Source: Tenacibaculum tangerinum
GTDB lineage: Bacteria; Bacteroidota; Bacteroidia; Flavobacteriales; Flavobacteriaceae
Direction of reading: 5' to 3'
Length of the DNA: 64,000 nucleotides
Assembly: GCF_029853675.1 (NCBI RefSeq)
Contig: NZ_CP122539.1
Coordinates: forward strand, 3,057,001 to 3,121,000
In this document: one piece after another, positions 8,855 to 17,595 of the stretch
Layout of the letters: every line of letters begins with the position of its first letter
How positions within the stretch are numbered: position 1 is the stretch's first letter
Notes under the pieces: model-generated
What the model saw: the letters and a program-made list of their open reading frames with translations, nothing else
Database searches by the model: none
Told to the model about the DNA's origin: nothing
Made by a program: the position numbers and the translations under genes

Positions 8855-9616
8855 ATGAAAAAAGCGTACAGTATTTTAAATCTATTAGTGGTATTGTATC
8901 CATTTTTAGAAATGTTTATTGATAAAAACCAAGGAAAAGCCATTAGTAGTGTGGATATACAGGCTACCAATCTGTTTTCACCAGCAGGCTATGCTTTTGC
9001 TATTTGGTTTTTTATTTATTTAGGGTTGCTCATCTTTAGTATTCATCAAATACGTGTAGCTTTTGGTAAAACAAAAGATGAAGATACCTTATTGAAGGTT
9101 GGTCCATTTTTAATACTGGCGTTACTTATTAATCAATTTTGGTCGTATCAATGGCAGCAAGGCAATATAGAGCTGTCACCTTATTTACTGTTCGCTAGTT
9201 TTGCGTGTTTAATGGTGATAGTAGTGCGCTTACAAATGCAAATTGTAGAGGCACCAAAAGCTGTAAGACGCTATACTTGGCTACCTATTTCTTTATTCTC
9301 AGGCTGGATGATGGCAGCTTCGGTTGTTGGTTTAAGTACGTACCTATCGTATTTGGGGTTGGGCAGTGATGCCACCTATGTGAATTGGACAGTAGCTGTA
9401 ATTATCGTTGTCATGTTATTGTATGTGTATATGTTGTTCACTCGAAATATGGTAGTATTTGCATTGGTGGGGGTATGGACGTTGGTTGCTATTGCGATAG
9501 ACCATTGGAGCAACAGTACAACATTAGTTTGGACGGCACTATCTGCGGCAACATTACTCATTATGGCCATCTTGTTGAAGGTGTTAAATAAAAAGAACTT
9601 TGCGGTTATATTTTGA
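8855..9616 (+). CDS. TspO/MBR-related membrane protein
   Basis: Polytopic inner-membrane protein of 253 residues with about seven hydrophobic segments. The segment FSPAGYAFAIWFFIYLGLL (residues about 41-59) and the Trp-rich loop around NQFWSYQWQQGNIELSPYL resemble the tryptophan-rich sensory protein (TspO) superfamily, although it is longer than classical 160-residue TspO. TspO proteins bind porphyrins and respond to stress; whether this long form does so is unknown. The ATG at 8855 starts the first membrane segment cleanly. It is separated from the next operon by 96 bases. Confidence 0.65.
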   Translation: MKKAYSILNLLVVLYPFLEMFIDKNQGKAISSVDIQATNLFSPAGYAFAIWFFIYLGLLIFSIHQIRVAFGKTKDEDTLLKVGPFLILALLINQFWSYQWQQGNIELSPYLLFASFACLMVIVVRLQMQIVEAPKAVRRYTWLPISLFSGWMMAASVVGLSTYLSYLGLGSDATYVNWTVAVIIVVMLLYVYMLFTRNMVVFALVGVWTLVAIAIDHWSNSTTLVWTALSAATLLIMAILLKVLNKKNFAVIF

Positions 9617-9712
9617 TTTAATACAGTTAGGAATCAAAAAATTATGCATAGAAGACGTAAAAATAACGATATAATGAGAAATAAATAAAACTGGAATTTT
9701 TGCTAGCATAGT

Positions 9713-10492
9713 ATGGAAGAACACTTAATTATCGACTGGGAAAAAATCCATTTATACAATTCCCTTATGGCTGTAGTAGCCGGGGCAGGATTATTATCTT
9801 TGTGGAGTTTGTTTTCAAAATTAAATTCCAGAAAAGAAATCAGACCAGTTGGTATAGCTCTCAACTTTGCGGTTATAGGGATTATCTTATTCATTACAGG
9901 AGTCCATACGACTTTAACTTGGCCTTTATCGCCAACTTATCCTTTTGACAATTCGGCCTTTGGTGAACCTTGTTTTGTCTTTGGCGCTTTGTTACTTGCC
10001 ATGGCCTTTTATTTTTGGAAAGAAAGGGAGCAATTAAATTTAATAGGTAATGAAAAACTTATAAGTCATATTTTTCAAGATTTCAATTCCTTTAAATATA
10101 TACTAGTAGGCCTGGGATTAGGACTTATTATGATAGGCATAGCGGGTATAAAATATAAAATATTTATTGCGCCGCCTGAAGAACCTATAGTGGGCCCTTT
10201 AGAAAAAAAAATACCGTATATCACGACGTATATGATAGGCTTAACATGGATGGCCGTGGGTGTTGCTGCTATAGGTTTCGTTGCTTATATGAATGCGGTC
10301 TTAAGCAACAAAAAAGCGTCTTTTAAATGGTTAATCAAATTAATTGGCCTTTTGGGAATTGTGTTCATGCTTATTGGCGTTACCACATATTATTCTCATA
10401 TAGGCATGGAAATTAACACCATGGACCCCTCAACGGTTAAGCCCAACGTTATTATGAATCCAGATGAAAAGTTTCAAAAACTGAAAAACTAA
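9713..10492 (+). CDS. DUF981 family membrane protein
   Basis: Integral membrane protein of 259 residues with about seven hydrophobic helices and no known function. The segments DWEKIHLYNSLMAVVAGAGLL, TGVHTTLTWPL and AFGEPCFVFGALLL recall the DUF981 family, known mostly from archaea and some bacteria. A soluble loop (about 165-180) divides two membrane halves. It is the first gene of a compact operon (next gene 10 bases downstream) leading to DUF4345, ferritin, peroxiredoxin and a DsbA-like thiol oxidoreductase, so a part in metal or oxidative stress handling is a fair guess from context only. Confidence 0.65.
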   Translation: MEEHLIIDWEKIHLYNSLMAVVAGAGLLSLWSLFSKLNSRKEIRPVGIALNFAVIGIILFITGVHTTLTWPLSPTYPFDNSAFGEPCFVFGALLLAMAFYFWKEREQLNLIGNEKLISHIFQDFNSFKYILVGLGLGLIMIGIAGIKYKIFIAPPEEPIVGPLEKKIPYITTYMIGLTWMAVGVAAIGFVAYMNAVLSNKKASFKWLIKLIGLLGIVFMLIGVTTYYSHIGMEINTMDPSTVKPNVIMNPDEKFQKLKN

Positions 10493-10502
10493 ATTAAAAA
10501 TT

Positions 10503-10913
10503 ATGAATTTAAACGTTGAATCACTTGCTCCTAAAATGCTTGTTTTTAGTGCGATTATACTCATAATAATTGCCATTTCCTTTGGAGGAAATCCTATTTA
10601 TTTTATTCCGAACTTATATCACACAGAAGCTGTTAACGATATAAATAGTATAGCGATTTATAGGTCAGTTATGGGGCTTATTTTAGGCTGTTGTACATTT
10701 TGGCTCTACGCAGCGTTTACACGGCGTTTTGTCTTAGGCGCTTTGTATTCGTTGATGTTCGCTATGTTCGGTTTATCAATAAGTCGTATCATAAGCTTAT
10801 TAGTCGATGGGAGTCCAACTACCATTTTAATGGTGTATTTGTTTATGGAAGCAGCTACAGGATTTACAGTGTATGCCATTATTCGTGCTTACGAAAAAAA
10901 ATCAAATAGTTAA
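10503..10913 (+). CDS. DUF4345 family membrane protein
   Basis: Small four-helix membrane protein (136 residues). The second half, SVMGLILGCCTFWLYAA, then LGALYSLMFAMFGLSISRI, then MVYLFMEAATGFTVYAI, fits the DUF4345 pattern, in which a conserved Arg sits in the third helix and an acidic residue in the fourth. Function is unknown. It follows the DUF981 gene by 10 bases, and the ferritin gene begins 59 bases after it, so all are probably cotranscribed. Confidence 0.65.
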   Translation: MNLNVESLAPKMLVFSAIILIIIAISFGGNPIYFIPNLYHTEAVNDINSIAIYRSVMGLILGCCTFWLYAAFTRRFVLGALYSLMFAMFGLSISRIISLLVDGSPTTILMVYLFMEAATGFTVYAIIRAYEKKSNS

Positions 10914-10972
10914 GTATTCCGTCATGAGGCCATCAAATTTTATTTAGAAAGAAATAATTAAAACCATATAAG

Positions 10973-11518
10973 ATGATAACATACAAGAACATTTCAAAAA
11001 AGATGGAAACGGCATTAAATGAACAGCTCACAACAGAAGCCGTTCAGGCTCAAAACTACTTGTCATATGCCTCATGGGCAGAAGTCAATGGCTATCAGGG
11101 ATTTTCAAAATTCCTTTACAAGCATTCCGTTGAAGAACGCAACCACATGTATAAAATACTACGTTATATCAACGATAGGGGTGGTAGGGCAAAAATAGAA
11201 ACCATTGCTGCGCCTGCCGAAGACCCGAAGGATATAAAAGCTTGTATCGAAGCGGTGATGAAACACGAAATGGACAACACAGCTGCCATAAATAAGCTGG
11301 TTTCTCTTGCACAAAGTGAAGGAGACTGGGCTAGCTATAATTTTTTACAATGGTTTGTTAAAGAGCAAATCGAAGAAGAAGCCTTGATTAAAAAATTAGT
11401 AGATGGCTATAATATTATTGAACAAAGTAAAAAAAGCGGATTAGACCTCGTTACGTTCGACCTCGAAACAGGAACTATGGGGCAAGATGCCACGATACCA
11501 AGAGAAAAACACTTGTAA
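10973..11518 (+). CDS. Ferritin (FtnA-type iron storage protein)
   Basis: Cytoplasmic 24-mer ferritin that oxidises Fe(II) and stores it as mineral. The ferroxidase residues of bacterial FtnA all appear at a constant offset: E22, E55, H58 (in EERNHM), E99 (in KHEMD), Q132 and E135 (in EQIEEEA). The length of 181 residues is about normal; an in-frame ATG at 11003 (METALNEQL) would give 171 residues and may be the true start. It sits in an operon with a peroxiredoxin whose ATG overlaps its stop (TAATG) and with a DsbA-like protein, a natural grouping since the ferroxidase reaction produces peroxide. Confidence 0.93.
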   Translation: MITYKNISKKMETALNEQLTTEAVQAQNYLSYASWAEVNGYQGFSKFLYKHSVEERNHMYKILRYINDRGGRAKIETIAAPAEDPKDIKACIEAVMKHEMDNTAAINKLVSLAQSEGDWASYNFLQWFVKEQIEEEALIKKLVDGYNIIEQSKKSGLDLVTFDLETGTMGQDATIPREKHL

Positions 11519-12012
11519 TGAAAAAAAATAAACTTTTAGAAGCAGGTACAGAAATACCAGACTTTACACTCCGTATTGGAAATGGTAATGGAGACGACCA
11601 TAAGGATAATTTTATGACACTATCCGATCATAGAGGTCAGAATGTTATTCTCGCTTTCTACCCTGCCGATTGGAGTGCCGTTTGTGGTAATCAAATGATG
11701 CTGTACAATGAGTTAATACCGATGTTCGAAAACTATAATGCGGTTATATATGGAATTTCTGTAGATGGTACGCATTGCCATGCCGCCTTTAAAGAGCATA
11801 ATAATATGACCATTCCATTGCTCTGCGATTTTGAGCCTAAAGGAGAAATTTCCAAACTACTGGGCGTATACAATCACGAGAAAGGATTTTGTGAAAGAGC
11901 CCTTTTTGTTATCGACAAAAACGGCATCATACAATGGAGCCATGTTTCGCCTATGGATGTAAATCCTGGTGCAAAAGAAATATTAGAAACGTTAAAAAAT
12001 ATTGAAAAATGA
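11518..12012 (+). CDS. Peroxiredoxin (AhpC/TSA family, redoxin)
   Basis: Thiol peroxidase with a thioredoxin fold, cytoplasmic. The peroxidatic Cys is C56 in FYPADWSAVCGNQ, where P49 and C56 keep the family spacing but the usual Thr is Ser. Further cysteines at 87, 103 and 125 are candidates for resolving Cys; the pattern does not match a classical C-terminal 2-Cys type. The length of 164 residues fits AhpE/Bcp-like enzymes. The start codon overlaps the ferritin stop by one base and its end overlaps the next gene by four, so translation is probably coupled. It likely removes peroxide made around ferritin. Confidence 0.9.
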   Translation: MKKNKLLEAGTEIPDFTLRIGNGNGDDHKDNFMTLSDHRGQNVILAFYPADWSAVCGNQMMLYNELIPMFENYNAVIYGISVDGTHCHAAFKEHNNMTIPLLCDFEPKGEISKLLGVYNHEKGFCERALFVIDKNGIIQWSHVSPMDVNPGAKEILETLKNIEK

Positions 12013-12542
12013 AAAATCTTTTTACCTACGAACTAGAGCTACCCGTAAATGACCAAGATCAAATAGCGGGTCCCGAAAATGCTAAAATAACTATAGTAGA
12101 ATATGGCGATTACGAGTGTCCGCACTGTAAAATGGCTATGCCCATAGTAAAGCGAATCAAAGAGGATTATGGAGATGATTTACGTTTGGTATTCCGAAAT
12201 TTTCCTTTGACCCAAATACACAAATTTGCCAATGATGCAGCACGGGCGGCAGAGCTGGCTGGAGAATACGATAAATTTTGGGAAATGCATGAGCTGATTT
12301 TCAGAAATCAAGACCAATTAGACATTGACCACCTCATAGATTATGCAAAGCAATTGGGTATAGACTCAGATGAATTTTCAGCTCGTTTAGAACAAAACGA
12401 AAAAGTAGAAAAGGTGAAAAGCGATTTTATGAGTGGTGTAGAGAGTGGCGTTAACGGAACCCCCTCATTTTTTGTGAACGGGAAAAAGTACGAAGGTTCT
12501 TGGGAGTATGAGGATTTCTCAAAAATTCTTAAAGAATTATAA
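12009..12542 (+). CDS. DsbA-family thioredoxin-fold protein (cytoplasmic form)
   Basis: Thioredoxin-fold protein of the DsbA/FrnE-like group. The active site is C37-P-H-C40 in YECPHCK, and the cis-Pro loop is GTPSFFVNG (150-158). The helical insert (about 70-140) is present. No signal peptide is seen, so it should be cytoplasmic and may act as a reductase or as a partner of the preceding peroxiredoxin rather than as a periplasmic oxidase; that is inference. The ATG overlaps the upstream stop (ATGA). It is the last gene of the operon, followed by a long-stem hairpin. Confidence 0.85.
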   Translation: MKNLFTYELELPVNDQDQIAGPENAKITIVEYGDYECPHCKMAMPIVKRIKEDYGDDLRLVFRNFPLTQIHKFANDAARAAELAGEYDKFWEMHELIFRNQDQLDIDHLIDYAKQLGIDSDEFSARLEQNEKVEKVKSDFMSGVESGVNGTPSFFVNGKKYEGSWEYEDFSKILKEL

Positions 12543-12570
12543 AACTATAAAAAACATTAGGTTTGTTAGT

Positions 12571-12634
12571 AACTCTTTTAGGCACTTCATAATATACAAG
12601 TAACCATTAGCATTGCCTAAGAGTTCCTGTTTTT
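12571..12634 (+). terminator. Terminator-like hairpin after the iron/redox operon
   Basis: AACTCTTTTAGGCA (12571-12584) pairs with TGCCTAAGAGTT (12614-12625) except for a two-base bulge, with a 29-base loop; CCTGTTTTT follows. It probably ends the DUF981-to-DsbA transcript. Confidence 0.6.
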
Positions 12635-12719
12635 ACCAAATCTACACGGCAGATGTCTTGCTAAACATAATATTTAGAACGAATTTAGATTGCCCTTTAA
12701 AAAAGCAAATATTAATTTT

Positions 12720-13916
12720 ATGAAAAGAATAGCGTTACTTTGGTTGTGTTGTTTTTCAAGTGCTTACATGTTATTTGGTCAAGTACTAAAACCGGGATTT
12801 AATCCGAACGAATATGCTGAGATGTTACGTATTGGAATGCAACAAAACAATCCAGTGCCTGATACCGTTTTTCCTAAAGCCTTAAAATTTGATGTAAGCT
12901 ATGAATCTCCTACAATGGGTATGGGTAATGCTTGGCAATTATGGACAGCAAAACCCAACAACCCTTTAAAAGTAGCTGTAATAAGTTTACGAGCTACTAC
13001 AGAAGAAAGTAGCAGTTGGGCAGAAAACTTACATAGTGTTATGGTAAACGCTACAGGTAAATTGAGCCTAGAAAAGAATTTTACCTTTAATTACCGATTG
13101 GCAAAAAATCAGAGAGCCTCTGTACATATTGGCTGGTTAATAGGAACAGCGTATTTACAAAGAGATATTACTCCTAAAATAGACTCATGTTATCAAAAAG
13201 GAATAAAAGATTTTATAATCACAGGGCATAGCCAAGGGGGTGCCTTAAGTTATTTGTTAAGAGCATATTATCAATATGAGCAATTAGCAGGTCGTATACC
13301 TTCAGACATTACTTTTAAAATGTATGCAAGTGCTGCTCCTAAACCAGGTAACCTTTATTTTGCACAAGATTACGAAAGTTACACACAAAAGGGGTGGTCT
13401 TACAATGTAGTTAATTCAGAAGATTGGGTTCCACAAGTACCTTTGAGCATGCAAACTATGGGAGATTTTGCAGCATCCAATCCGTTTAAATATTATAAAA
13501 AAGGAACCGAAGACTTGCCATTGTTAAGTAGATGGGTAGTACGTGGAAAATTCAAAGGAATTATGCGAAGGATGGATAGGTCTAAAAGAAAGTACAACAG
13601 AATTATGGGAAAAGAATTTGGGGTATTGGTACAAGAGTTCTTGCCAGAATATAAAATTAAAAGCGATTATACCAGTACGAACTATCAGCGCTGTGGTAAC
13701 CAAATTACGTTGTTGGCCGATGAAGACTATTATATTCATGTACGGCGCAATCATCCCAACGTATTTAGGAATCACGGTTTAGATGCTTATCAGCTCTTGT
13801 TAGAAACGTACTATGCTCAAGAATTGGCTTCAGAATATGTAATTTATGCGAACAATACCTACCCATTTTTAAAAGAATTCCCGAGAACAACTCCTAAAAA
13901 CGTATCAAATGAGTAA
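12720..13916 (+). CDS. Exported lipase, class 3 (alpha/beta hydrolase)
   Basis: Secreted lipase-like esterase. The ATG at 12720 opens a signal peptide (MKRIALLWLCCFSSAYMLFGQ); an earlier in-frame TTG at 12690 is less likely. The nucleophile elbow is GHSQGG with Ser171 (numbered from this start), in the class 3 arrangement, followed by SAAPKPGNLYFA and NSEDWVPQVP, where the Asp of the triad is expected; a late His (around HVRRNHPN or NHGLDAYQ) completes it. The length is 398 residues. The stop overlaps the next gene (HAD lipoprotein) by eight bases. Acting on phospholipids or other envelope esters is inferred only from the family and neighbourhood. Confidence 0.82.
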   Translation: MKRIALLWLCCFSSAYMLFGQVLKPGFNPNEYAEMLRIGMQQNNPVPDTVFPKALKFDVSYESPTMGMGNAWQLWTAKPNNPLKVAVISLRATTEESSSWAENLHSVMVNATGKLSLEKNFTFNYRLAKNQRASVHIGWLIGTAYLQRDITPKIDSCYQKGIKDFIITGHSQGGALSYLLRAYYQYEQLAGRIPSDITFKMYASAAPKPGNLYFAQDYESYTQKGWSYNVVNSEDWVPQVPLSMQTMGDFAASNPFKYYKKGTEDLPLLSRWVVRGKFKGIMRRMDRSKRKYNRIMGKEFGVLVQEFLPEYKIKSDYTSTNYQRCGNQITLLADEDYYIHVRRNHPNVFRNHGLDAYQLLLETYYAQELASEYVIYANNTYPFLKEFPRTTPKNVSNE

Positions 13917-14922
13917 AATTGTACAAATGAACTTAGTATTATTAGCGGTATGTTTCATACTATCCTGCAATACTGATACAAAAAAAGATAAAAACAACGA
14001 AGTGATGCTAAGCGACCCGTTACCCTCTTTCAATACTTCTGAAGCTAAAAAAAACATTATAGATTTTGTTACGAGTGTTACCGATAGCACCAGTACAAAA
14101 TTCGTAAAAAAAGAAAACCGTATTGTGGTGTTCGACAACGACGGTACACTTTGGGTAGAACAACCCATACCCTCACAACTATTCTTTGCTTTTGATAGAA
14201 TTCAAGAACTGGCAAAAAACAATCCTGATTGGGAGCATAAAATGCCTTTTAAAGCAGTACTAGAAGAAGATACGGAAGCCATTTCAAAGCTCCACAAAAA
14301 AGATCTTGTTGAGATTGTAGGAACAGCACACGCTGTAGATAATGTAACAAATTTCGATGCTATTGTAAACAACTGGTTAAAAACAGCAAAACACCCTATT
14401 TTAAATAGAAACTATACGCAATTGGTATACAAACCCATGTTAGAATTGTTAAACTACCTAAGAGCAAAAGATTTTACGATATATATTGTATCAGGAGGAA
14501 GTCAAGAATTTATGCGTGCTTGGGCACCAGAAATATATGGTATTCCGAAGAAAAACATTATCGGTTCTACGTTTGAGCGAGAAGTAGTAGAAAAAGGCGA
14601 TACCATTAGCATAGCACAAACAAAAAACTTGGAATTTTTTGACGATCACCAAGGGAAAGTGGTGGCGATAGATAAATTTATTGGGCAAAAACCAATTATG
14701 ATCGTAGGAAATTCAGATGGTGATTTAGAGATGATGAAGTATAGTGATACCAATAACCCATTACCCACGTTCATGCTGTATTTAGATCATACCGACGGAG
14801 AACGCGAATTTTTATACACTAAAAACACCCCAGCAGGAAAATTAATGGAAGGCAAAAAAGTAGCCAAAGAAAGAAATTGGACCATCATAAACATGAAAAC
14901 CGATTGGAAAACAGTTTTTTAA
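13909..14922 (+). CDS. HAD-superfamily phosphatase lipoprotein (phosphoserine phosphatase-like)
   Basis: Periplasmic, lipid-anchored HAD hydrolase. A lipobox is visible (FILSC, Cys20) followed by a charged linker. HAD motif I is FDNDGTLW with D76 and D78, motif II is IVSGGSQEF (about 190-198), and motif III/IV is GNSDGDLEMM (about 262-271). The helical cap between motifs I and II is large, as in phosphoserine-phosphatase-like members. Asn in place of Val/Leu between the two Asp (DNDGT) is common in this subfamily. Its ATG overlaps the lipase stop by eight bases and a DUF481 gene follows 26 bases later. The substrate is unknown; export implies an extracytoplasmic phosphoester. Confidence 0.85.
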   Translation: MSKIVQMNLVLLAVCFILSCNTDTKKDKNNEVMLSDPLPSFNTSEAKKNIIDFVTSVTDSTSTKFVKKENRIVVFDNDGTLWVEQPIPSQLFFAFDRIQELAKNNPDWEHKMPFKAVLEEDTEAISKLHKKDLVEIVGTAHAVDNVTNFDAIVNNWLKTAKHPILNRNYTQLVYKPMLELLNYLRAKDFTIYIVSGGSQEFMRAWAPEIYGIPKKNIIGSTFEREVVEKGDTISIAQTKNLEFFDDHQGKVVAIDKFIGQKPIMIVGNSDGDLEMMKYSDTNNPLPTFMLYLDHTDGEREFLYTKNTPAGKLMEGKKVAKERNWTIINMKTDWKTVF

Positions 14923-14948
14923 GGTGACTTAATTTAAGTTTTATATAA

Positions 14949-15971
14949 ATGAAATTACGTATTTTTTTATTGTTACTAACACTAATCAGTTCTCTGCATA
15001 GTGTGGGGCAAGAGGATAGACTCTTATTGAAAAATAATGACGAACTTATTGGAGAAATCAAGAGTATGAACAGAGGAGTGTTAACCATGGAAACATCCTA
15101 CAGCGACTCTGATTTTAAAATCGATTGGTTGGATGTGCTGGAAATAGATTGCAAGCAAGATTATTTGATAACCCTATCAAGTGGAAAGCGTTTTTATACC
15201 AAAATTAAATCGCACCCAAATGACAAAGGTTTTTTATTTCTTACAGAAAATAATGAAACGTTTAAATTCCCTATTGAGGAGGTGGTAGAATTCAAATCGG
15301 TAGAGGCTTCCTTTTTAAGCAGACTTTCGGCAGATTTTTCTCTAGGTTTTAATTATACAAAAAGTAATAACTTAACACAGTTTATTACCAGTGCAAAAAT
15401 AAATTATTCTGATAATAAGTGGGAAACAACAGCAGGATTAAACACCGTAATTAGTACACAAGACAATGCAGATCGTACCGAAAGAACAGATGGCAACGTT
15501 GGTGTACGAATGTTTTTACAAAACGATTGGTTTATCAATGCAAACGCCACGTTTTTGTCAAACAATCAAATAGATTTAGATTTAAGAACGAACATTAGGG
15601 CAGGAGCTGGAAACTACGTGGTTAGAAGCAACCAAATGTATTTTGGTGTAGGCGCTGGGCTTGCTTGGAATAATGAAAAATATATAACCAACATTGAAGA
15701 AAATAAAAATTCACTTGAAGCCTACGGAGGTTTAGAATTTAATATGTTTGATGTGGGCGATTTAGATATCTTTACCCGTGTTTTAGCATATCCAAGTTTA
15801 ACGGAGAAAGGTCGGTTTAGAACCGATTTAGAACTTGATGTAAAGTACGATTTACCCTTAGATTTGTTCATAAAATTAGGACTTAAATACAACTACGACA
15901 ATCAACCTGCTCTAGGTTTTGAAAAAGATGATTATATATTAAATACTACAATAGGATGGGAATTCAATTAA
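14949..15971 (+). CDS. DUF481 outer-membrane barrel protein
   Basis: Signal peptide (MKLRIFLLLLTLISSLHSVGQ) followed by a small soluble part (residues about 22-120, with LLLKNNDELIGEIKSM resembling an Sm-like fold common before DUF481) and a YdiY-like DUF481 barrel (about 125-340, FSLGFNYTKSNN to the terminal TTIGWEFN). The final aromatic residue is typical for barrels inserted by BAM. Function of DUF481 is unknown. It overlaps the following MscS-like gene by 16 bases if that gene starts at 15956, and by none if it starts at 15989. Confidence 0.82.
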   Translation: MKLRIFLLLLTLISSLHSVGQEDRLLLKNNDELIGEIKSMNRGVLTMETSYSDSDFKIDWLDVLEIDCKQDYLITLSSGKRFYTKIKSHPNDKGFLFLTENNETFKFPIEEVVEFKSVEASFLSRLSADFSLGFNYTKSNNLTQFITSAKINYSDNKWETTAGLNTVISTQDNADRTERTDGNVGVRMFLQNDWFINANATFLSNNQIDLDLRTNIRAGAGNYVVRSNQMYFGVGAGLAWNNEKYITNIEENKNSLEAYGGLEFNMFDVGDLDIFTRVLAYPSLTEKGRFRTDLELDVKYDLPLDLFIKLGLKYNYDNQPALGFEKDDYILNTTIGWEFN

Positions 15972-17497
15972 AAAACACTACCACAACAGTGATAAAAAGA
16001 GTACTAGCCATAGGTCTTTTTTTAATGTCAATATACATCAATGCGCAAGTTGAAGCTACTGAAATTAACGAATCTCCTTACCATGTTATTAAAGGGCATG
16101 CTTATTACCTAGAACTAGATAATTATAAACCCAGCATAGCGGCAAAAGCAATACCAAAATCATTTAAAAACCCTGAAGAATTAGCGATTAAACTAAAAAA
16201 AGTGTTAGACGGCTTAGGTGTGAATTCTAGTCGTTTAAACGCTCCTAAACAAAACAATTATTTAGATACGATATCTAGCGCACACGTATATTATCTATAC
16301 GGAATGGAAAAAAGTATATATGTTGAAAAAATTAAAGGAAAATGGTATTATTCCAAAGAAACTATAGAAAAATTACCAGAACTCTACGACAGCATTTATA
16401 TTTTAGATATTAATTTTAAAGAATATTTCCATCAAGATTTTTGGTACAAGAAATTTTTTAGCATAAGAGTAATACAGTGGTTTGGGCTTTTAGTACTTCT
16501 CTTAGTTTCCTTCCTTGTATATTATTTAGCCAGAAGCATTTATTTTTCGATTCTTTCTAAATATCTGAGGAAAAAATATGACCTTATGCCCAATGTAAAA
16601 GAGCAACTAAAGAGGTCGTCGTTAATTTTCGGAGCGTTGATGGGGGCAACTTTTTTTAATTCGCTGCTACCACAAATTCAGCTTCCAGTAACGTGGAATG
16701 CTTTATTACTTCGCTCTGTAGGTATTGGTTCTATTTTTTTAATGGTAGCCCTAATCAATAAAATTATTGATGTAATTGTAGCGTACTTAGAAGAAAGAAC
16801 TCATGGAAGTAGAGATAATCAAGTAATACCTGTAATACGAAAATTACTAAAGTTTGTCGTTTGGATACTCGGTTTGGTATATGTATTACAATATTTAAAT
16901 ATTGACGTATTTACCATTTTAACAGGCTTGTCTATTGGCGGACTAGCATTAGCACTCGCAGCGCAAGACACAGTAAAAAACCTCATCGGTTCGGTTATGA
17001 TAATTTTAGACAATCCTTTTAGAGTAGATGACTGGATTGAATTTGATGGCGTTGAAGGAGTGGTGGAAGAAATTGGAGTCCGCTCAACAAGAATTCGCAC
17101 CTTCGAAGATTCTGTAGTTTCCGTACCCAATAGTATTTTGGCAGATAATAAGGTAAACAACATAGGGTTAAGAAAGTACCGACGCTTTAAAACAAAAATA
17201 AATTTAAAAAATAAAATATCTATAGATAAGATAAGTGAGTTTATTGATAAGATAAAAACGATTATTGAAGAGCATCCAGCGGTAGTCGACAACAGATATG
17301 AAGTAGGTATGGAAGACATGAACAATGGACAGCCTACCATTATGTTTTATTGTTTTTTTGATGTAAGTTCTTACGATTTAGAACTCAGGTCTAGGCAAGA
17401 AATTTTAACAGAAATTATGGTTTTTGCAGAAGAAAAAGGAATTGAGTTTGGAGTACCAACAAGTGAAATAAACCTCAACACAAAAAATGCACATTAA
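15956..17497 (+). CDS. Mechanosensitive ion channel, MscS family, with N-terminal periplasmic domain
   Basis: Inner-membrane channel that opens under membrane tension. After a signal sequence (about residues 14-32) comes a soluble periplasmic region (33-165), then four or five membrane helices (about 170-345) and the MscS pore helix and beta domain. The pore segment is LTGLSIGGLALALAAQDTVK, followed by NLIGSVMIILDNPFRVDDWI and the Arg/Pro pattern of TFEDSVVSVPNSIL. The length is 513 residues. An in-frame GTG at 15989 directly before KRVLAIGL may be the true start and would remove the overlap with DUF481. It is the last gene before a bidirectional terminator. Confidence 0.9.
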   Translation: MGIQLKNTTTTVIKRVLAIGLFLMSIYINAQVEATEINESPYHVIKGHAYYLELDNYKPSIAAKAIPKSFKNPEELAIKLKKVLDGLGVNSSRLNAPKQNNYLDTISSAHVYYLYGMEKSIYVEKIKGKWYYSKETIEKLPELYDSIYILDINFKEYFHQDFWYKKFFSIRVIQWFGLLVLLLVSFLVYYLARSIYFSILSKYLRKKYDLMPNVKEQLKRSSLIFGALMGATFFNSLLPQIQLPVTWNALLLRSVGIGSIFLMVALINKIIDVIVAYLEERTHGSRDNQVIPVIRKLLKFVVWILGLVYVLQYLNIDVFTILTGLSIGGLALALAAQDTVKNLIGSVMIILDNPFRVDDWIEFDGVEGVVEEIGVRSTRIRTFEDSVVSVPNSILADNKVNNIGLRKYRRFKTKINLKNKISIDKISEFIDKIKTIIEEHPAVVDNRYEVGMEDMNNGQPTIMFYCFFDVSSYDLELRSRQEILTEIMVFAEEKGIEFGVPTSEINLNTKNAH

Positions 17498-17523
17498 GTA
17501 GGTGTATGTAACATCAATTTTTA

Positions 17524-17565
17524 GCTATGCTATCGAATACACAGAAGTAATTTAGATAGCATAGC
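17524..17565. terminator. Bidirectional terminator between convergent genes
   Basis: A perfect 11-bp inverted repeat, GCTATGCTATC (17524-17534) and GATAGCATAGC (17555-17565), with a 20-base loop; A/T tracts flank both sides. It lies between the convergent MscS gene (+) and the small barrel gene (-). Confidence 0.7.
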
Positions 17566-17595
17566 AAAATATAAATGGCAATGATAGCCTATAAT

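Noticed and set aside
8855..9616. Rhodopsin-like or transporter call for the 253-residue membrane protein
   Set aside because: No retinal Lys motif or transporter signature is visible; the Trp-rich loops and FSPAGYAFAIW segment fit the TspO superfamily better.
12558..12565. TAGGTTTG as a promoter for the lipase gene
   Set aside because: It matches TAnnTTTG, but it lies before the terminator hairpin of the upstream operon, so a transcript from it would have to pass that hairpin.
16819..17340. 173-codon open frame on the minus strand
   Set aside because: It lies entirely antisense to the MscS channel gene, is rich in Ser/Thr/Ile as expected of a mirror frame, and has no recognisable motif.
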